Positions 51,228 through 61,420 are shown, counted from the stretch's first letter. The stretch: 63,242 nucleotides of DNA from Lachnospiraceae bacterium (GCA_016284355.1 JAEEOQ010000070.1:1-63242), one strand, 5' to 3'. Program-made: numbers and translations. Notes: generated by a model not told the origin, from the sequence alone.

Positions 51228-54200
51228 TGCAACCACAGGGTCTTTCTTTGCTGCGCTGCGGCTCGGGATAACACCTGAGATAAGTGTAAGGAATACGCTT
51301 ATTCCCACAAGGATCACACCCGCAACCGGAGGAAGGTAAGCGTTAAGGCTCTCTATTCCCGTAAGACTATGGATTATTGAATTTATCGGGAAGCAAAGCA
51401 GGATCGTGATGCCTACTCCTATAAGTCCCGAAGCAAATCCGATAATAACTGTCTCTGCGTTAAAGAGGCTTGATACATTCTTCTTGCTTGCGCCAAGTGC
51501 TCTTAAGATACCGATCTCTTTTGTTCTTTCCTGAACTGAGATAAGTGTGATAACACCGATCATAATAGATGAAACCACAAGTGAAATAGCCACAAATGCT
51601 ATAAGCACGTATGTAATGGCATTTACTATAGTGGTAACAGAGCTCATGATAAGTCCCACATAATCGGTGTACTCGATCTTTTCAAGCTCTTCTCTGCCTT
51701 CGTTGTAAGATGCAATGGCATCTTCTATTTTATCTTTGTTTTCAAAGCTGTTTGCATAAATATTTACGGTAGCAGGATCATCAAGGAACACATATCCCAG
51801 CTTTTCAAGGTTTTCTTCAAGGGTTGAATTTGAAAGCTCTATAACATCTTCAAATATCTTTGCTTTTTCTTCAAGAGAAAGACCGTCAAAGTACGCATCT
51901 GCCCCTGCTTTAAGTTCTACAGGGGACATGGCCTGAAATCTTGCCATAACTCCTGCCGCATAATCAGCTTTGGCTTTTTCCGATATGACTTTTTCCGTGT
52001 AGGCTGTCATATCTTCATCTGACATTGAAGAAAGATATTCTTCAACCTGACTTTCGCTCATACCCATCTGGGATGTCATAGCTTCTTTTAAAAGGCCTTC
52101 CATAGCCTTTCTGTCAAGGCCTTCCATGCCCTGCTTTGTCATATTTGCAAGTTCTTCATCGGAAGGAATGCTCATAAGTCTTGTATAGAGCATAAGCTTT
52201 GTTTCATCTGTAAGGCCGTTTATATATTCATCAGTCTTTGCAGCCTTTTCATCATCTGTATAGCCTTCTGTTGCACTCTTAAAGGTAAATCCGTTAAAGA
52301 TGTCCACATTTTCGTCTGCAAGCTGGTCTTTTATGGCAGATGATTTGCCGTTTTCTTCTATAACATACTCTGTAAGCTTGCTCGTATAAGCAATAGAGCC
52401 TGAAAGCATATTGCTGTTTGCATCTTCATTTGGTCTTATGATACCCGTTACTTTAAGAGGAACTGCGTTGTCGTAGAGGAAATTAAGGCCCGTATCTGTT
52501 TCGCGAAGGTCCGTATAAACCTGTTTTTCCTCATCGTAAACATAGCAGGAAGAAGGAAGTACAAGCCTGTAAGTCTGAGAGCAGATTTCTTCGTATGTCC
52601 AGGTCTTTGTAAGTCTTTCGGCTTTGTTTCCTTCATTTTCCATAGCGGATTTTGTTATGGCATCAATATGCTCTTTTTCCACAAGTCCGAGAGCATAAAG
52701 TGTGATATCGTCAAGTTCATTGTATTTGTTAAGTACAAGCACTACTTCGTTGTAATCGTTTGGCCACTCGCCGTATACAACATCGTACTGCTTTTTAAGA
52801 ACGTCGTTTACCGACTCTCCCTTAAGCCCCGGAAGAAGCTCCTGCCACATTCTCATGCCGTTTCCCGCAAGTCTGAACATCGGATTGCTTCCGCTGGCAT
52901 TTAAAACTTCGCTTGCCGCGCTGCTGCTAAGTCCCATATTCTGTACGTAAATATCGCTCATAAGCGCCTGTACATCTGAAAGAAGTATCTCACCATCCAC
53001 ATTCTTGGTGTAGATTGGCATATTTATATTATATGAATAAGAAACACCGTTAAGGGCCGTGTTAAGGTCACTTCCATCTTTTGCGTACTCATCTTCAAGG
53101 TACTTTTTAAAGGACTTAAGGTCATTTTCCGTAACCTCGATATTGCTCATGGCATCCACAATGTTGTAAAGAGAATCATTTACATAAACCTTGTCCTTTG
53201 GATGATCGTGGTCTGAGTTGCCACGTCCAAGGAATGTTGACATAATGGCACCAAGATCCATTGACTTTGACTCTATGGTAAGAGGATATGCGGTAAGGGT
53301 CTCTTCCTGAACTCTGTCTATGTAAGCCGAAAGTCCGGTTGAAATAGAAAGGATAAGGGCGATACCGATTATACCAATACTTCCCGCAAATGAGGTAAGT
53401 ATGGTACGTCCTTTCTTTGTAAAAAGGTTATTTAAGGAAAGAGCGAATGAGGTAAATATCGACATTGAAGACTTTTTGTCTCTCTTACCTTTTTTCATCT
53501 TTGCGATACGCTCGTCTCTGTCAAGCTCACGTTCTCTGTTTTCTGCGGCTATGTCAAGAGGATTTGTGTCGTCTTTTATCTCGCCGTCAAGCATACGCAC
53601 GATCCTTGTTGAATACTTTTCCGCAAGCTCAGGGTTGTGAGTTACCATAATGATAAGTCTGTCTTTTGAGATCTCTTTTAAGATCTCCATTACCTGGATA
53701 CTTGTCTCTGTATCAAGGGCACCTGTAGGCTCATCTGCAAGGATTACCTCAGGGTTATTTACAAGAGCACGGGCAATTGCTACACGCTGCATCTGTCCGC
53801 CGCTCATTTCGCTTGGTTTTTTAGAAAGCTGACTTCCAAGTCCCACATCCTCAAGGGCTTTCTTTGCTCTCCTTCTTCTTTCTGCTTTTGATACTCCTGA
53901 TAAGGTAAGAGCAAGTTCCACATTGCTAAGTACGCTCTGATGAGGTATAAGGTTATAACTTTGGAAAACAAATCCTATGGAATGATTTCTGTAAGTATCC
54001 CAGTCACGGTCTTTAAAGGCTTTTGTTGATCTGCCGTTTATAACAAGGTCACCGCTTGTGTAACCGTCAAGACCGCCGATGATATTAAGAAGTGTAGTCT
54101 TTCCGCAGCCGGAAGGACCTAAGATAGAAACAAATTCATTTCTTCTGAATGTAAGATTGATACCCTTTAATGCGTGAACCACGCCATCTCCTGCAGGGTA

Positions 54201-54230
54201 GTCTTTTCTAATCTCTTTTAATTGCAGCAT
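51213..54230 (-). CDS. MacB-type ABC transporter, ATPase fused to FtsX-like permease
   Basis: A 1005-residue fusion. The ATPase is residues 1-230: Walker [10 protein letters not shown], signature SGGQMQR, Walker [13 protein letters not shown] and the His of MVTHNPE. One span lies near 285 ([22 protein letters not shown]), then an outer domain of about 530 residues with helical and coiled segments. Three C-terminal spans carry the FtsX signature ([24 protein letters not shown]). Such fusions export peptides or transmit mechanical force to surface enzymes. GGAGAT precedes the ATG. Monocistronic; no kinase pair adjacent. Confidence 0.9.
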   Translation of the reverse strand: MLQLKEIRKDYPAGDGVVHALKGINLTFRRNEFVSILGPSGCGKTTLLNIIGGLDGYTSGDLVINGRSTKAFKDRDWDTYRNHSIGFVFQSYNLIPHQSVLSNVELALTLSGVSKAERRRRAKKALEDVGLGSQLSKKPSEMSGGQMQRVAIARALVNNPEVILADEPTGALDTETSIQVMEILKEISKDRLIIMVTHNPELAEKYSTRIVRMLDGEIKDDTNPLDIAAENRERELDRDERIAKMKKGKRDKKSSMSIFTSFALSLNNLFTKKGRTILTSFAGSIGIIGIALILSISTGLSAYIDRVQEETLTAYPLTIESKSMDLGAIMSTFLGRGNSDHDHPKDKVYVNDSLYNIVDAMSNIEVTENDLKSFKKYLEDEYAKDGSDLNTALNGVSYSYNINMPIYTKNVDGEILLSDVQALMSDIYVQNMGLSSSAASEVLNASGSNPMFRLAGNGMRMWQELLPGLKGESVNDVLKKQYDVVYGEWPNDYNEVVLVLNKYNELDDITLYALGLVEKEHIDAITKSAMENEGNKAERLTKTWTYEEICSQTYRLVLPSSCYVYDEEKQVYTDLRETDTGLNFLYDNAVPLKVTGIIRPNEDANSNMLSGSIAYTSKLTEYVIEENGKSSAIKDQLADENVDIFNGFTFKSATEGYTDDEKAAKTDEYINGLTDETKLMLYTRLMSIPSDEELANMTKQGMEGLDRKAMEGLLKEAMTSQMGMSESQVEEYLSSMSDEDMTAYTEKVISEKAKADYAAGVMARFQAMSPVELKAGADAYFDGLSLEEKAKIFEDVIELSNSTLEENLEKLGYVFLDDPATVNIYANSFENKDKIEDAIASYNEGREELEKIEYTDYVGLIMSSVTTIVNAITYVLIAFVAISLVVSSIMIGVITLISVQERTKEIGILRALGASKKNVSSLFNAETVIIGFASGLIGVGITILLCFPINSIIHSLTGIESLNAYLPPVAGVILVGISVFLTLISGVIPSRSAAKKDPVVALRTE

Positions 54231-54338
54231 AAATAATCTCCTAATAAAAATTCCGTCGTTTTACGTCAGACATGATAACATATAAGCAGGGGATATGTTA
54301 ATAAAAAATGTATAAACTTTCAGTTAATTAAGTAAAAT

Positions 54339-54407
54339 GTCGCATGGGGACGGAGTCAGTACGACATTTTGAGAAAAAATGTCGTACTGACTCCGTCCCC
54401 ATGCGAC
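54339..54407. repeat. Perfect 32-bp inverted repeat with 5-nt loop (REP/MITE-like)
   Basis: Arms 54339-54370 and 54376-54407 are exact complements, opening GTCGCATGGGGACGG and containing GAGTCAGTACGACATTTT. The loop is GAGAA. Sequences of the type GTCGCATGGGGACGG recur in many bacterial genomes as palindromes linked to Y1 (RAYT-type) transposases. None is encoded here. It lies between the Rrf2 gene and the ABC transporter gene and may also stop Rrf2-operon transcription. Confidence 0.85.
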
Positions 54408-54419
54408 ACCCATGTGACA

Positions 54420-54812
54420 CTAAAAGTCAGCCAATGTTTTGCTGTCTAAAAATTCGTTTACCACTTCGTTGTATTCTTTCCAAAAGCTTATGGTGACACA
54501 CTTTGGCATTCTCTCGCATGCAGCCGACCCTTCCGCAAGGCAGGCCACAGGAGCCAGCTCTTTTTCGGTAAGGCGCAGTACCTCGCCCACCTTAATATCT
54601 GAAGGATCTTTAGCAAGCTTATATCCGCCGCCCTTTCCGTGTACAGCCTCAACAAGGCCGTTTTTTGAAAGAACCGGAAGGATCTGTTCAAGATATTTAA
54701 GTGATATTCCCTGTCTGTCTGCCACATCCTTCATGGGTATAAAGTCGCCGCTGCCGTTTTTTGCAAGATCGATCATAACGCGAAGTGCATACCTGCCTCT
54801 TGTTGAGATCAT
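54420..54812 (-). CDS. Rrf2-family regulator (IscR/CymR-like)
   Basis: A 130-residue Rrf2 protein. Winged helix at 1-70 (STRGRYALRVMIDLA..GISLKYLEQILPVLSKNGLVEAVHGKGGGY). Three cysteines C91, C99 and C105 have spacing like the Fe-S-ligating cysteines of IscR, suggesting cluster sensing. It is the last gene of cysK-nifS-nifU-rrf2 and starts 11 nt after nifU, so it likely controls its own operon through the repeats near 57475-57535. A CymR-type response to cysteine status is the alternative. Confidence 0.88.
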   Translation of the reverse strand: MISTRGRYALRVMIDLAKNGSGDFIPMKDVADRQGISLKYLEQILPVLSKNGLVEAVHGKGGGYKLAKDPSDIKVGEVLRLTEKELAPVACLAEGSAACERMPKCVTISFWKEYNEVVNEFLDSKTLADF

Positions 54813-54823
54813 TTAATCCCTCC

Positions 54824-55261
54824 TTAGTGCATAGCGCAGTGCTCACAGTCTTCCCCTGCAGGGAAATCTGCAGGGTCGTAAGGGATACTGTTTTTATCGT
54901 AATAATCCTTTACCGCTGTCTTAATAGCCTCTTCTGCAAGCACAGAACAATGAAGCTTGTGTGCAGGAAGGCCGTCAAGAGCCTCTGTAACTGCCTTGTT
55001 GGTAAGCTTAAGAGCCTCAGATACAGGCTGACCTTTTATAAGCTCTGTAGCCATAGAACTTGATGCTATGGCGCTTCCGCATCCGAAGGTCTCAAATTTG
55101 ACATCGTCAATAACCTGCTCTTTGTTTATCTTAAGATATATCTTCATTATATCACCACAGACAGGATTTCCAACCTCTCCTATACCGTCTGCATCTTCAA
55201 TACTTCCCACATTTCTTGGATTTCTGAAATGATCCATAACTTTTTCACTGTATAATGCCAT
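54824..55261 (-). CDS. nifU: NifU/IscU-type Fe-S scaffold
   Basis: A 145-residue scaffold. The three cluster-ligating cysteines are C35 (NPVCGD), C61 (FGCGSAI) and C105 (HCSVLAEEAI), with the Asp after the first. It has an extra C-terminal tail ending CEHCAMH (C139, C142), as in Clostridia IscU-like proteins. It accepts sulfur from NifS and assembles [2Fe-2S]/[4Fe-4S] clusters. It begins 4 nt after the nifS stop. Confidence 0.93.
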   Translation of the reverse strand: MALYSEKVMDHFRNPRNVGSIEDADGIGEVGNPVCGDIMKIYLKINKEQVIDDVKFETFGCGSAIASSSMATELIKGQPVSEALKLTNKAVTEALDGLPAHKLHCSVLAEEAIKTAVKDYYDKNSIPYDPADFPAGEDCEHCAMH

Positions 55262-55265
55262 TTTC

Positions 55266-56471
55266 TTACACCTCCATAAACTCTTTAAATACGTGTGGTC
55301 TCTTGCCGCTTACAAGGTCTTTCCAGAAAGGTGACATATTGCGAAGATATGTAACAACCTCATCTACGGATCTGATAATGTAATCCGCAGCTTCTTCGGT
55401 AATGTCATTTCCAAGAGAAAGTCTAAGTGAGCCGTGAGCCACCTCGTGAGGTCTGCCTATGGCAAGGAGTACATGGCTTGGATCAAGGGAGCCTGAAGTA
55501 CAGGCAGAACCTGATGAAGCACATATTCCCTTATCATCAAGAAGTAAAAGGAGCGATTCTCCTTCAATACCCTCAAAACAGAAGTTAATGTTGCCGGGAA
55601 GTCTCTTTTCCTTATCGCCGTTAAGCTCAGAGTATGGGATCTTTGCAAGACCTGCTATTATCCTGTCTCTTACCTTTATAAGCTTTCCGGCATTTTCATC
55701 TATATTGGCATTTTCTTCTTTAAGAGCTGCCGCCATACCGACAATTGCAGGTACGTTTTCTGTACCACCTCTTTTTCCTCGCTCCTGGGCACCGCCTTCA
55801 ATAATATTTGTAAGAAGAATGCCGCATCTTGCATAAAGCACTCCGGTTCCCTTAGGGCCGTGGAATTTGTGGCCTGATATTGAAAGCATGTCAATATTCT
55901 GATCTTCTACGTCGATATGAAGATGGCCTGCTGCCTGAACCGCATCTGTATGGAAAAGGACGCCCTTTTCTCTGCAGATGGCACCTATCTCCTTTACAGG
56001 CTGAATGGTACCGATCTCGTTGTTTGCATACATTATCGTAACAAGGCATGTATCTTCTTTTATGGCATCTGCAACTTCTTTCGGATCAACTATGCCGTTT
56101 GAATGTACATCAAGAAGTGTTATTTCAAAGCCTTCTTTCTCAAGCTTTTTAAGAGTATGTAAAACCGCATGATGCTCAAACTTGCTTGAGATTATGTGCT
56201 TTTTACCCTTCTTTTCTCCGATTCTTGCAGCAGATACGATAGCCTGGTTATCTGCCTCGCTTCCGCCTGAAGTAAAATAAATATCGCGAGGTGAAGCATT
56301 TAAAACTGCTGCTATATCGTTTCTTGCCCCCTCAAGCGCACTTTTTGCATTCTGTCCTACCTCATAAAGGCTTGACGGATTGCCGTAATTTTCGGTAAAA
56401 CAGGGAAGCATGGCATCAAGCGCAGTTTTGCTTACCGACGTTGTCGCTGCATTGTCTGCATAAATAAACAT
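55266..56471 (-). CDS. nifS: Cysteine desulfurase (NifS/IscS type)
   Basis: A 401-residue class V PLP enzyme. It starts IYADNAATT; the PLP Lys is K202 in [10 protein letters not shown], the catalytic loop cysteine is C324 in [10 protein letters not shown], and [13 protein letters not shown] binds the PLP phosphate. The long loop with SSGSAC marks the IscS/NifS group (group I). It transfers sulfur from cysteine to the NifU scaffold encoded next. GAGGAT precedes the ATG. Second gene of the cysK operon. Confidence 0.94.
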   Translation of the reverse strand: MFIYADNAATTSVSKTALDAMLPCFTENYGNPSSLYEVGQNAKSALEGARNDIAAVLNASPRDIYFTSGGSEADNQAIVSAARIGEKKGKKHIISSKFEHHAVLHTLKKLEKEGFEITLLDVHSNGIVDPKEVADAIKEDTCLVTIMYANNEIGTIQPVKEIGAICREKGVLFHTDAVQAAGHLHIDVEDQNIDMLSISGHKFHGPKGTGVLYARCGILLTNIIEGGAQERGKRGGTENVPAIVGMAAALKEENANIDENAGKLIKVRDRIIAGLAKIPYSELNGDKEKRLPGNINFCFEGIEGESLLLLLDDKGICASSGSACTSGSLDPSHVLLAIGRPHEVAHGSLRLSLGNDITEEAADYIIRSVDEVVTYLRNMSPFWKDLVSGKRPHVFKEFMEV

Positions 56472-56506
56472 TTATAAATCCTCTTTTCAAAATCTGGTAT
56501 AGTAAT

Positions 56507-57439
56507 TTACTGCTCAAAGAGCGGTGTTGAAAGATATCTGTCTCCTGTATCAGGAAGAAGGACTACGATGGTCTTTCCTTCATTTTCAGGTCTCTTTGCA
56601 AGTTCAATACCTGCCCATACGGCAGCACCTGCAGAAATACCTACAAGGAAGCCCTCTTTATGTCCTACAAGGCGTCCTGTCTCAAATGCATCATTTGCCT
56701 CTACGGCGATGATCTCATCATAAACCTTCGTATCAAGGGTCTCAGGAATAAAGCCTGCACCGATACCCTGGATCTTATGAGGTCCTGCCTGACCCCTTGA
56801 AAGAACAGGGCTGTCACTTGGCTCTACAGCAACAACCTTAACAGATGGTTTCTTTTCTTTAAGATACTTGCCGGTACCTGATAATGTTCCGCCTGTACCA
56901 ACGCCTGCAACAAAAACATCTACTGCTCCGTCGGTGTCTTCAAATACTTCAGGGCCGGTAGTCTCGTAGTGGATCTTTGGATTGGCCTGATTTGTAAACT
57001 GAGAAGGAATAAAGCTTCCCGGGATCTCCTTTGAAAGCTCTTCAGCCTTAGCGATAGCTCCCTTCATTCCCTTTGCCCCTTCTGTAAGAACGAGCTCTGC
57101 ACCATATGCTTTCATAAGCTGGCGACGCTCAACAGACATAGTCTCAGGCATAACAATAATAGCTCTGTAGCCTCTTGCTGCCGCAACAGAAGCAAGTCCG
57201 ATACCTGTATTTCCGCTGGTTGGCTCGATGATTGTAGCACCCGGTTTTAAAATACCGTTTTTTTCAGCATCATCTATCATAGCCTTTGCGATCCTGTCTT
57301 TAACAGAACCTGTTGGATTAAAATATTCTACCTTTGCAAGAAGCTTTGCCTTAAGCGAAAACTCCTTTTCAATTCCTTTAAGCTCGACAATAGGTGTCTT
57401 TCCGATCAATTCATCAATTGAAGCATAAATCTTTGACAT
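56507..57439 (-). CDS. cysK: Cysteine synthase (O-acetylserine sulfhydrylase)
   Basis: A 310-residue fold-type II PLP enzyme. The PLP Lys is K47 in [22 protein letters not shown] contacts the substrate, [10 protein letters not shown] holds the PLP phosphate, and the C-terminal [11 protein letters not shown] is typical of CysK. It makes cysteine from O-acetylserine and sulfide and so feeds the desulfurase encoded next. GGGGGTAA precedes the ATG. First gene of cysK-nifS-nifU-rrf2. Confidence 0.95.
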   Translation of the reverse strand: MSKIYASIDELIGKTPIVELKGIEKEFSLKAKLLAKVEYFNPTGSVKDRIAKAMIDDAEKNGILKPGATIIEPTSGNTGIGLASVAAARGYRAIIVMPETMSVERRQLMKAYGAELVLTEGAKGMKGAIAKAEELSKEIPGSFIPSQFTNQANPKIHYETTGPEVFEDTDGAVDVFVAGVGTGGTLSGTGKYLKEKKPSVKVVAVEPSDSPVLSRGQAGPHKIQGIGAGFIPETLDTKVYDEIIAVEANDAFETGRLVGHKEGFLVGISAGAAVWAGIELAKRPENEGKTIVVLLPDTGDRYLSTPLFEQ

Positions 57440-57474
57440 TACGGTTACCCCCTTAAATATAAATAGTTTTTATT

Positions 57475-57495
57475 AACCTACCCAGCAGGTAGGTT
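57475..57495. promoter_or_regulatory. Palindromic operator AACCTACC-N5-GGTAGGTT before cysK
   Basis: Perfect 8-bp arms. Further GTAGGTT/ACCTA units flank the promoter (57511-57535). Placement right after the predicted transcript start fits repression, probably by the Rrf2 protein of the same operon. Confidence 0.7.
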
Positions 57496-57501
57496 AATAG
57501 G

Positions 57502-57530
57502 ATGATAACATTATCAACCTACCTTGTCAA
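57502..57530 (-). promoter_or_regulatory. Promoter of the cysK-nifS-nifU-rrf2 operon
   Basis: Minus strand TTGACA, 17 nt, TATCAT. The spacer contains AGGTAGGTT, part of the repeated operator motif. Confidence 0.7.
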
Positions 57531-57558
57531 TAGGTAAATGATGTATTTTTATAAATAC

Positions 57559-57589
57559 AAAAAGAGCAGGTGGAACCATCCATCTGCTC
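57559..57589 (-). terminator. Terminator of the third GGDEF gene
   Basis: Minus-strand GAGCAGATGG / CCACCTGCTC stem (one G-U), then UUUUUGU. Confidence 0.8.
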
Positions 57590-57608
57590 AGATCTGTCAT
57601 TTATTAAG

Positions 57609-58676
57609 TTATGCGGCTTTAATCTTCTTTTTTCCCTCTTTTTTTGCTTCATATAAAAGCCCGTCAGCCACAGAGAGGATCTCGTTTATGCTCTTTCCTT
57701 CTACTCTTGTCATTATGCCTCCCGAAATATGAAGGGAATAAGAATTTGCACTTTCAGCAAGTCTCTGATTTACTCTTTCAAGTCTTTTTGCTGTTTCATA
57801 TGCACTGCAGCCGGAAAGGAAAACAAATTCGTCTCCGCCGTATCTGTATATCTCTTTATCCTTAAAATATTCTCTGAAAACGGAAGTAACACGGAGCAGT
57901 GCCTCGTCACCCGCCTGATGCCCCCTTCCGTCATTTATCAGTTTAAAATCATCTATATCTACGATAGCAACGCATTTTACGCTGTCTGTTTGTCTGTCTT
58001 CAACATTTTCAAATGCTCTTCTGTTGTTGACTCCCGTAAGGCCGTCACGAAGAGAAAGCTGCTCGAGTTTATATTCCATGTAATAGTTTTCATACATGGC
58101 AAAATAATTCTTGAATATGATAATGCATACGATAAGCGTGTATATTGCAACGTTTATAAGGCCTGCAGTTACTCTCCCTTTAACATAAAAGTTTAAGCCC
58201 ATAAGGTATATTCCGGCTAAAGTAACAACTCCGGAGGTATAAAAAGGATTAAGGTTTAAAAATATTGCAATTGACATTATCACAGTCGCCGCAACCCAGT
58301 ATGTTCCGCCTCTTGTTACGTCAAGAGTTGTGATCGCAAGCCCCCAGGCAACTATAAAGGCAAAATAAAAATATCCGACCCTTGAGAGGGCTTTGCTAAT
58401 TTTAAGTATTCCTTTCTTTTCAGCATTTTTAACTACAATATCCGTAAATATCGAAGCAGCCGCCAGCAGAAAATACAGAGTCATGTAAGGCAGATATCTT
58501 GGATTGCTGTGGTTGTAATTAAAATACCCAAGTATCATCATGCTTATTTCCATTCCGGCGATAAATCTTAAGATGTGATGCTGATATTTTGCGGTCTTTT
58601 CGTATTGAAGCCTAACAAAATCTCGTATGGAAAGAAAATCATCTTTAGTAAACTTTGAAGTAATCTTAGAAAACAT
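57609..58676 (-). CDS. Membrane GGDEF diguanylate cyclase
   Basis: A 355-residue protein. Residues about 35-180 contain five to six spans (HHILRFIAGMEISMMILGYF, PYMTLYFLLAAASIF, YFYFAFIVAWGLAI, VAATVIMSIAIFL, VVTLAGIYLMGLNF, INVAIYTLIVCIIIF). The GGDEF domain is about 200-355 with YRYGGDEFVFLSG and VDIDDFKLINDGRGH. No additional sensor domain is present, so the membrane part probably senses. The start at 58676 has GAGGGGA upstream. Its leader carries the unexplained structured region at 58739-58850. Confidence 0.88.
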   Translation of the reverse strand: MFSKITSKFTKDDFLSIRDFVRLQYEKTAKYQHHILRFIAGMEISMMILGYFNYNHSNPRYLPYMTLYFLLAAASIFTDIVVKNAEKKGILKISKALSRVGYFYFAFIVAWGLAITTLDVTRGGTYWVAATVIMSIAIFLNLNPFYTSGVVTLAGIYLMGLNFYVKGRVTAGLINVAIYTLIVCIIIFKNYFAMYENYYMEYKLEQLSLRDGLTGVNNRRAFENVEDRQTDSVKCVAIVDIDDFKLINDGRGHQAGDEALLRVTSVFREYFKDKEIYRYGGDEFVFLSGCSAYETAKRLERVNQRLAESANSYSLHISGGIMTRVEGKSINEILSVADGLLYEAKKEGKKKIKAA

Positions 58677-58738
58677 AGTGGTCCCCTCGCTGATGTGGTA
58701 ACAATTATCAATCAAAACAGCATGATTTTATCATGTTT

Positions 58739-58850
58739 GTAACCTCGTCGCAATAGCGCAACGCCCCTTTCGTTGCAGAAGGTATTTACATGGCGTAGAA
58801 AGTCCCAAAGGTTACATCATGAATAATACGTGCCAATCTTTTTTGTAACC
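58739..58850. ncRNA. Candidate structured leader RNA of unknown class
   Basis: GTAACC (58739-58744), GGTTAC (58810-58815) and GTAACC (58845-58850) allow two mutually exclusive pairings. Inside the first lie a GCAACG / CGTTGC hairpin and a CGCAATAGCG hairpin. On the minus strand it would lead into the GGDEF gene; on the plus strand it precedes the GH1 gene, whose promoter is downstream of it. It matches no riboswitch consensus I recall. Confidence 0.4.
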
Positions 58851-58882
58851 CTCTTTCCGGGGTATTAATATAGCTTAAAACA

Positions 58883-58891
58883 TGGTATAAT
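58883..58891 (+). promoter_or_regulatory. Extended -10 promoter of the GH1 gene
   Basis: TGG-TATAAT with no clear -35 box, about 55 nt before the ATG at 58946, which follows AGGAGG. Confidence 0.6.
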
Positions 58892-58945
58892 CATGGCTGT
58901 AATGTTTTATGATCGGATTAAAACAGATTTTTAGGAGGAAATAAC

Positions 58946-60436
58946 ATGGGTTTTAAAAAGGATTTTTTATGGGGCGGTGCTACTGCTGCCAATCAGTACG
59001 AAGGCTTCCCTCTTGAAGGCGGTGGAGCTTTTGCTACAGCCGACGTTATGACAAACGGTTCTCACACCGTTAGAAGACAGGTTACATGGAAAAAGGAAAA
59101 CGGTGAAACCGGTTCCACACCTCTTTGTTTTGGAAGTCCTGAGCGTCATTTACCTGAGGGAGCTGTCCCTGTCGCTCTTGACGACCCAAAATATTACTAT
59201 CCCGGCCACATCGCATCAGACGGATATCATCATTATGCAGAAGATATCGCTCTTATGGCTGAGATGGGCTTTAAGTCTTACAGATTTTCAGTTAAGTGGT
59301 CCAGAGTTTTCCCTGACCCTTGGGGCGAGCCAAGCGAGGAAGGCCTTAAGTATTATGAGAACGTAGCAAGAGAATGTAAAGAGCACGGTATCGAGCCTCT
59401 TATCACTCTTCACCACTATGAGACTCCTCTTATCCTGGCGCAGAAATGCAACGGCTGGGAAGGCAAAGAGTGCGTAGACCTTTTCGTAAAATACGCAACT
59501 ACTATGTTTACAAGGCTTAAAGGTCTTGTTAAATACTACCTTACATTTAACGAGATCAACTGCATCGACGCTGCTCCTTTTGTTACGGCAGGTCTTATCC
59601 ATGCAGAGCCACAGCAGATACTTAACGCTGCTTTCAACCAGTTCCTCGCTTCTTCTCTTACAGTTAAGGCTGCACATGAGAACTTTCCTGAAATAAAAGT
59701 CGGTATGATGCTTGCTTACGGTCCTTGCTACGGTCTTACAGCAGATCCTGCAGACCAGCTTGCCGCAAGAAAAGCAGAGGACCACACCCTTTACTACTCC
59801 GATGTTCAGATGCTTGGCCGCATCCCTACATATATGTACAAAGAGTGGGAAAAGAAAGGTCTTAAGCGTCCACTTACAGACGACGAGATGAAAATCGTAG
59901 AAAAATACACCTGCGATTTCCTTAGTTTTTCATGCTATGGTTCTTCCGTTCTTACCTGCCATCTTGAGGGGACACAAGCAGGCAGTGGCAACGGCGGTGC
60001 TTTTGGCAGAGTTGCAAACCCATACCTTAAGACAAATGCATGGGGCTGGGCTACAGATCCTCAGTGCCTGCGTATCGCTCTTAACGTATTTAACAACAGA
60101 TACCACTGCCCTCTCTGGTGTGTAGAAAACGGTATCGGCTGGAACGATGCTTATGAAAACGGCACTGTACACGATGACTACCGCATCGATTATATGCGCC
60201 AGAACATTCAGTCCATGAAAGATGCCGTAGATGAAGACGGAATCGACCTTATGGGTTACCTTTACTGGGGCTGCATCGACGTTGTATCAAACGGCGAAGG
60301 CGAGATGGCAAAGCGTTACGGCCATGTATACGTAGATGCCGACAACCTCGGCAAGGGCACATTTGCAAGAAGCCGTAAAGACTCATTCTTCTGGTACCAG
60401 AAGGTAATAAAGAGCAACGGCGAAGAACTTGATTAA
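58946..60436 (+). CDS. GH1 6-phospho-beta-glucosidase-like enzyme
   Basis: A 496-residue GH1 enzyme. The acid/base is E203 in TFNEIN and the nucleophile E394 in VENGIG; the N-terminus FLWGGATAANQYEG is typical. The GEMAKRYGHVYVD segment resembles the phosphate-binding loop of 6-phospho-beta-glucosidases, which would indicate a phosphorylated beta-glucoside substrate. No PTS gene or BglG-type antiterminator is adjacent, so the substrate supply is unclear. Monocistronic with a strong terminator. Confidence 0.9.
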   Translation: MGFKKDFLWGGATAANQYEGFPLEGGGAFATADVMTNGSHTVRRQVTWKKENGETGSTPLCFGSPERHLPEGAVPVALDDPKYYYPGHIASDGYHHYAEDIALMAEMGFKSYRFSVKWSRVFPDPWGEPSEEGLKYYENVARECKEHGIEPLITLHHYETPLILAQKCNGWEGKECVDLFVKYATTMFTRLKGLVKYYLTFNEINCIDAAPFVTAGLIHAEPQQILNAAFNQFLASSLTVKAAHENFPEIKVGMMLAYGPCYGLTADPADQLAARKAEDHTLYYSDVQMLGRIPTYMYKEWEKKGLKRPLTDDEMKIVEKYTCDFLSFSCYGSSVLTCHLEGTQAGSGNGGAFGRVANPYLKTNAWGWATDPQCLRIALNVFNNRYHCPLWCVENGIGWNDAYENGTVHDDYRIDYMRQNIQSMKDAVDEDGIDLMGYLYWGCIDVVSNGEGEMAKRYGHVYVDADNLGKGTFARSRKDSFFWYQKVIKSNGEELD

Positions 60437-60449
60437 TATTTATAACAAG

Positions 60450-60480
60450 AGCCGGCAGGAAACATCCTGCCGGCTTTATT
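60450..60480 (+). terminator. Terminator of the GH1 gene
   Basis: AGCCGGCAGGA / TCCTGCCGGCT perfect 11-bp stem with AACA loop, then TTATT. Confidence 0.85.
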
Positions 60481-60499
60481 ATGTCTCATATTAATCTTC

Positions 60500-61378
60500 T
60501 TATAAATCAAACAAGCTCATCTGGGTGTATTTTTCAGGCAGAGTGCTCATATAAGCAAAACAATCATCCGGCTTATACATCATGTTATTTTCTTTGCAGA
60601 TCTTTTTAAATAGAGCCATAAGTTCCGGTGCCTTTGGGCTTGGAAGCTCATAAGCATTGCCGTAAGTTTTTATGTAACGTTCCTTAAGTCCCGGAAAATG
60701 CTTATCAAGAGCCGCATAGTAATACTCTCTGTCACCTTCCCTAAGTGTTAAGCCCATTCCAAAATCTATGACTCCTTTAACTCCCACCCTAGCGCACTCG
60801 TTAAGAATGGCGGTTATGTTTTCTTCCGTGTCGTTAATAAACGGTAAGATTGGCGTAAGCCAGACTATGGTTGGGATGCCTCTTTCCTGCATTGCTTCAA
60901 GCACTTCTATCCTTCTCTTTGTGTTGCATACATTTGGCTCTAAGATAGCGCATAAGTCATCATCATAGGTCGTAAGCGTGATCTGTACAACGCATTTTGC
61001 CTTCCTGTTAATTTCATCAAGCAGGTCTATATCTCTTAAGATCCTGTCAGACTTTGTCTGTATGGCAAGTCCGAATTCATTCCCGCAGATGATCTCAAGA
61101 CATCTTCTCGTAAGCCTTAACTCTTCCTCAATATGCATATACGGATCTGACATGGCACCTGTTCCTATCATGCACTTTTTCTTTTTACTCTTAAGCGCCT
61201 TTTCAAGAAGCTCCGGAGCATTTTTCTTAACCTCAATATCTTCAAAAGGATGCGTGAACTGATAGCATTTGCTTCTGCTGTCACAATATATACAGCCGTG
61301 GGAGCAGCCGCGGTATATGTTCATGCCGTATTTTCCGCCATTTGCCGTCAGTATTCCTTTAGCCTCCACAAAATGCAT
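60500..61378 (-). CDS. SPL-family radical SAM protein
   Basis: A 292-residue radical SAM protein. The cluster motif is C25-x3-C29-x2-C32 (YRGCSHGCIYCDSRS). The sequence KCMIGTGAMSDPYMHIEEELRLTRRCLEII and the later WLTPILPFINDTEENI match the spore-photoproduct-lyase-like COG1533 group (Rv2578c type), not true SplB. The reaction is unknown. The start at 61378 gives the usual MHFVEAKGIL opening. Separated from the MATE gene by 42 nt on the same strand, so co-transcription is possible. Confidence 0.85.
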   Translation of the reverse strand: MHFVEAKGILTANGGKYGMNIYRGCSHGCIYCDSRSKCYQFTHPFEDIEVKKNAPELLEKALKSKKKKCMIGTGAMSDPYMHIEEELRLTRRCLEIICGNEFGLAIQTKSDRILRDIDLLDEINRKAKCVVQITLTTYDDDLCAILEPNVCNTKRRIEVLEAMQERGIPTIVWLTPILPFINDTEENITAILNECARVGVKGVIDFGMGLTLREGDREYYYAALDKHFPGLKERYIKTYGNAYELPSPKAPELMALFKKICKENNMMYKPDDCFAYMSTLPEKYTQMSLFDL

Positions 61379-61420
61379 GCCATCACCCCTTATAATTACT
61401 TAGACGTTTGTGCCACCCCA

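Noticed and set aside
58819-58836. Sigma-54 promoter on the minus strand (TTGGCAC element)
   Set aside because: The -24-like box is good but the -12 element lacks the required GC, and no enhancer-binding regulator is nearby.
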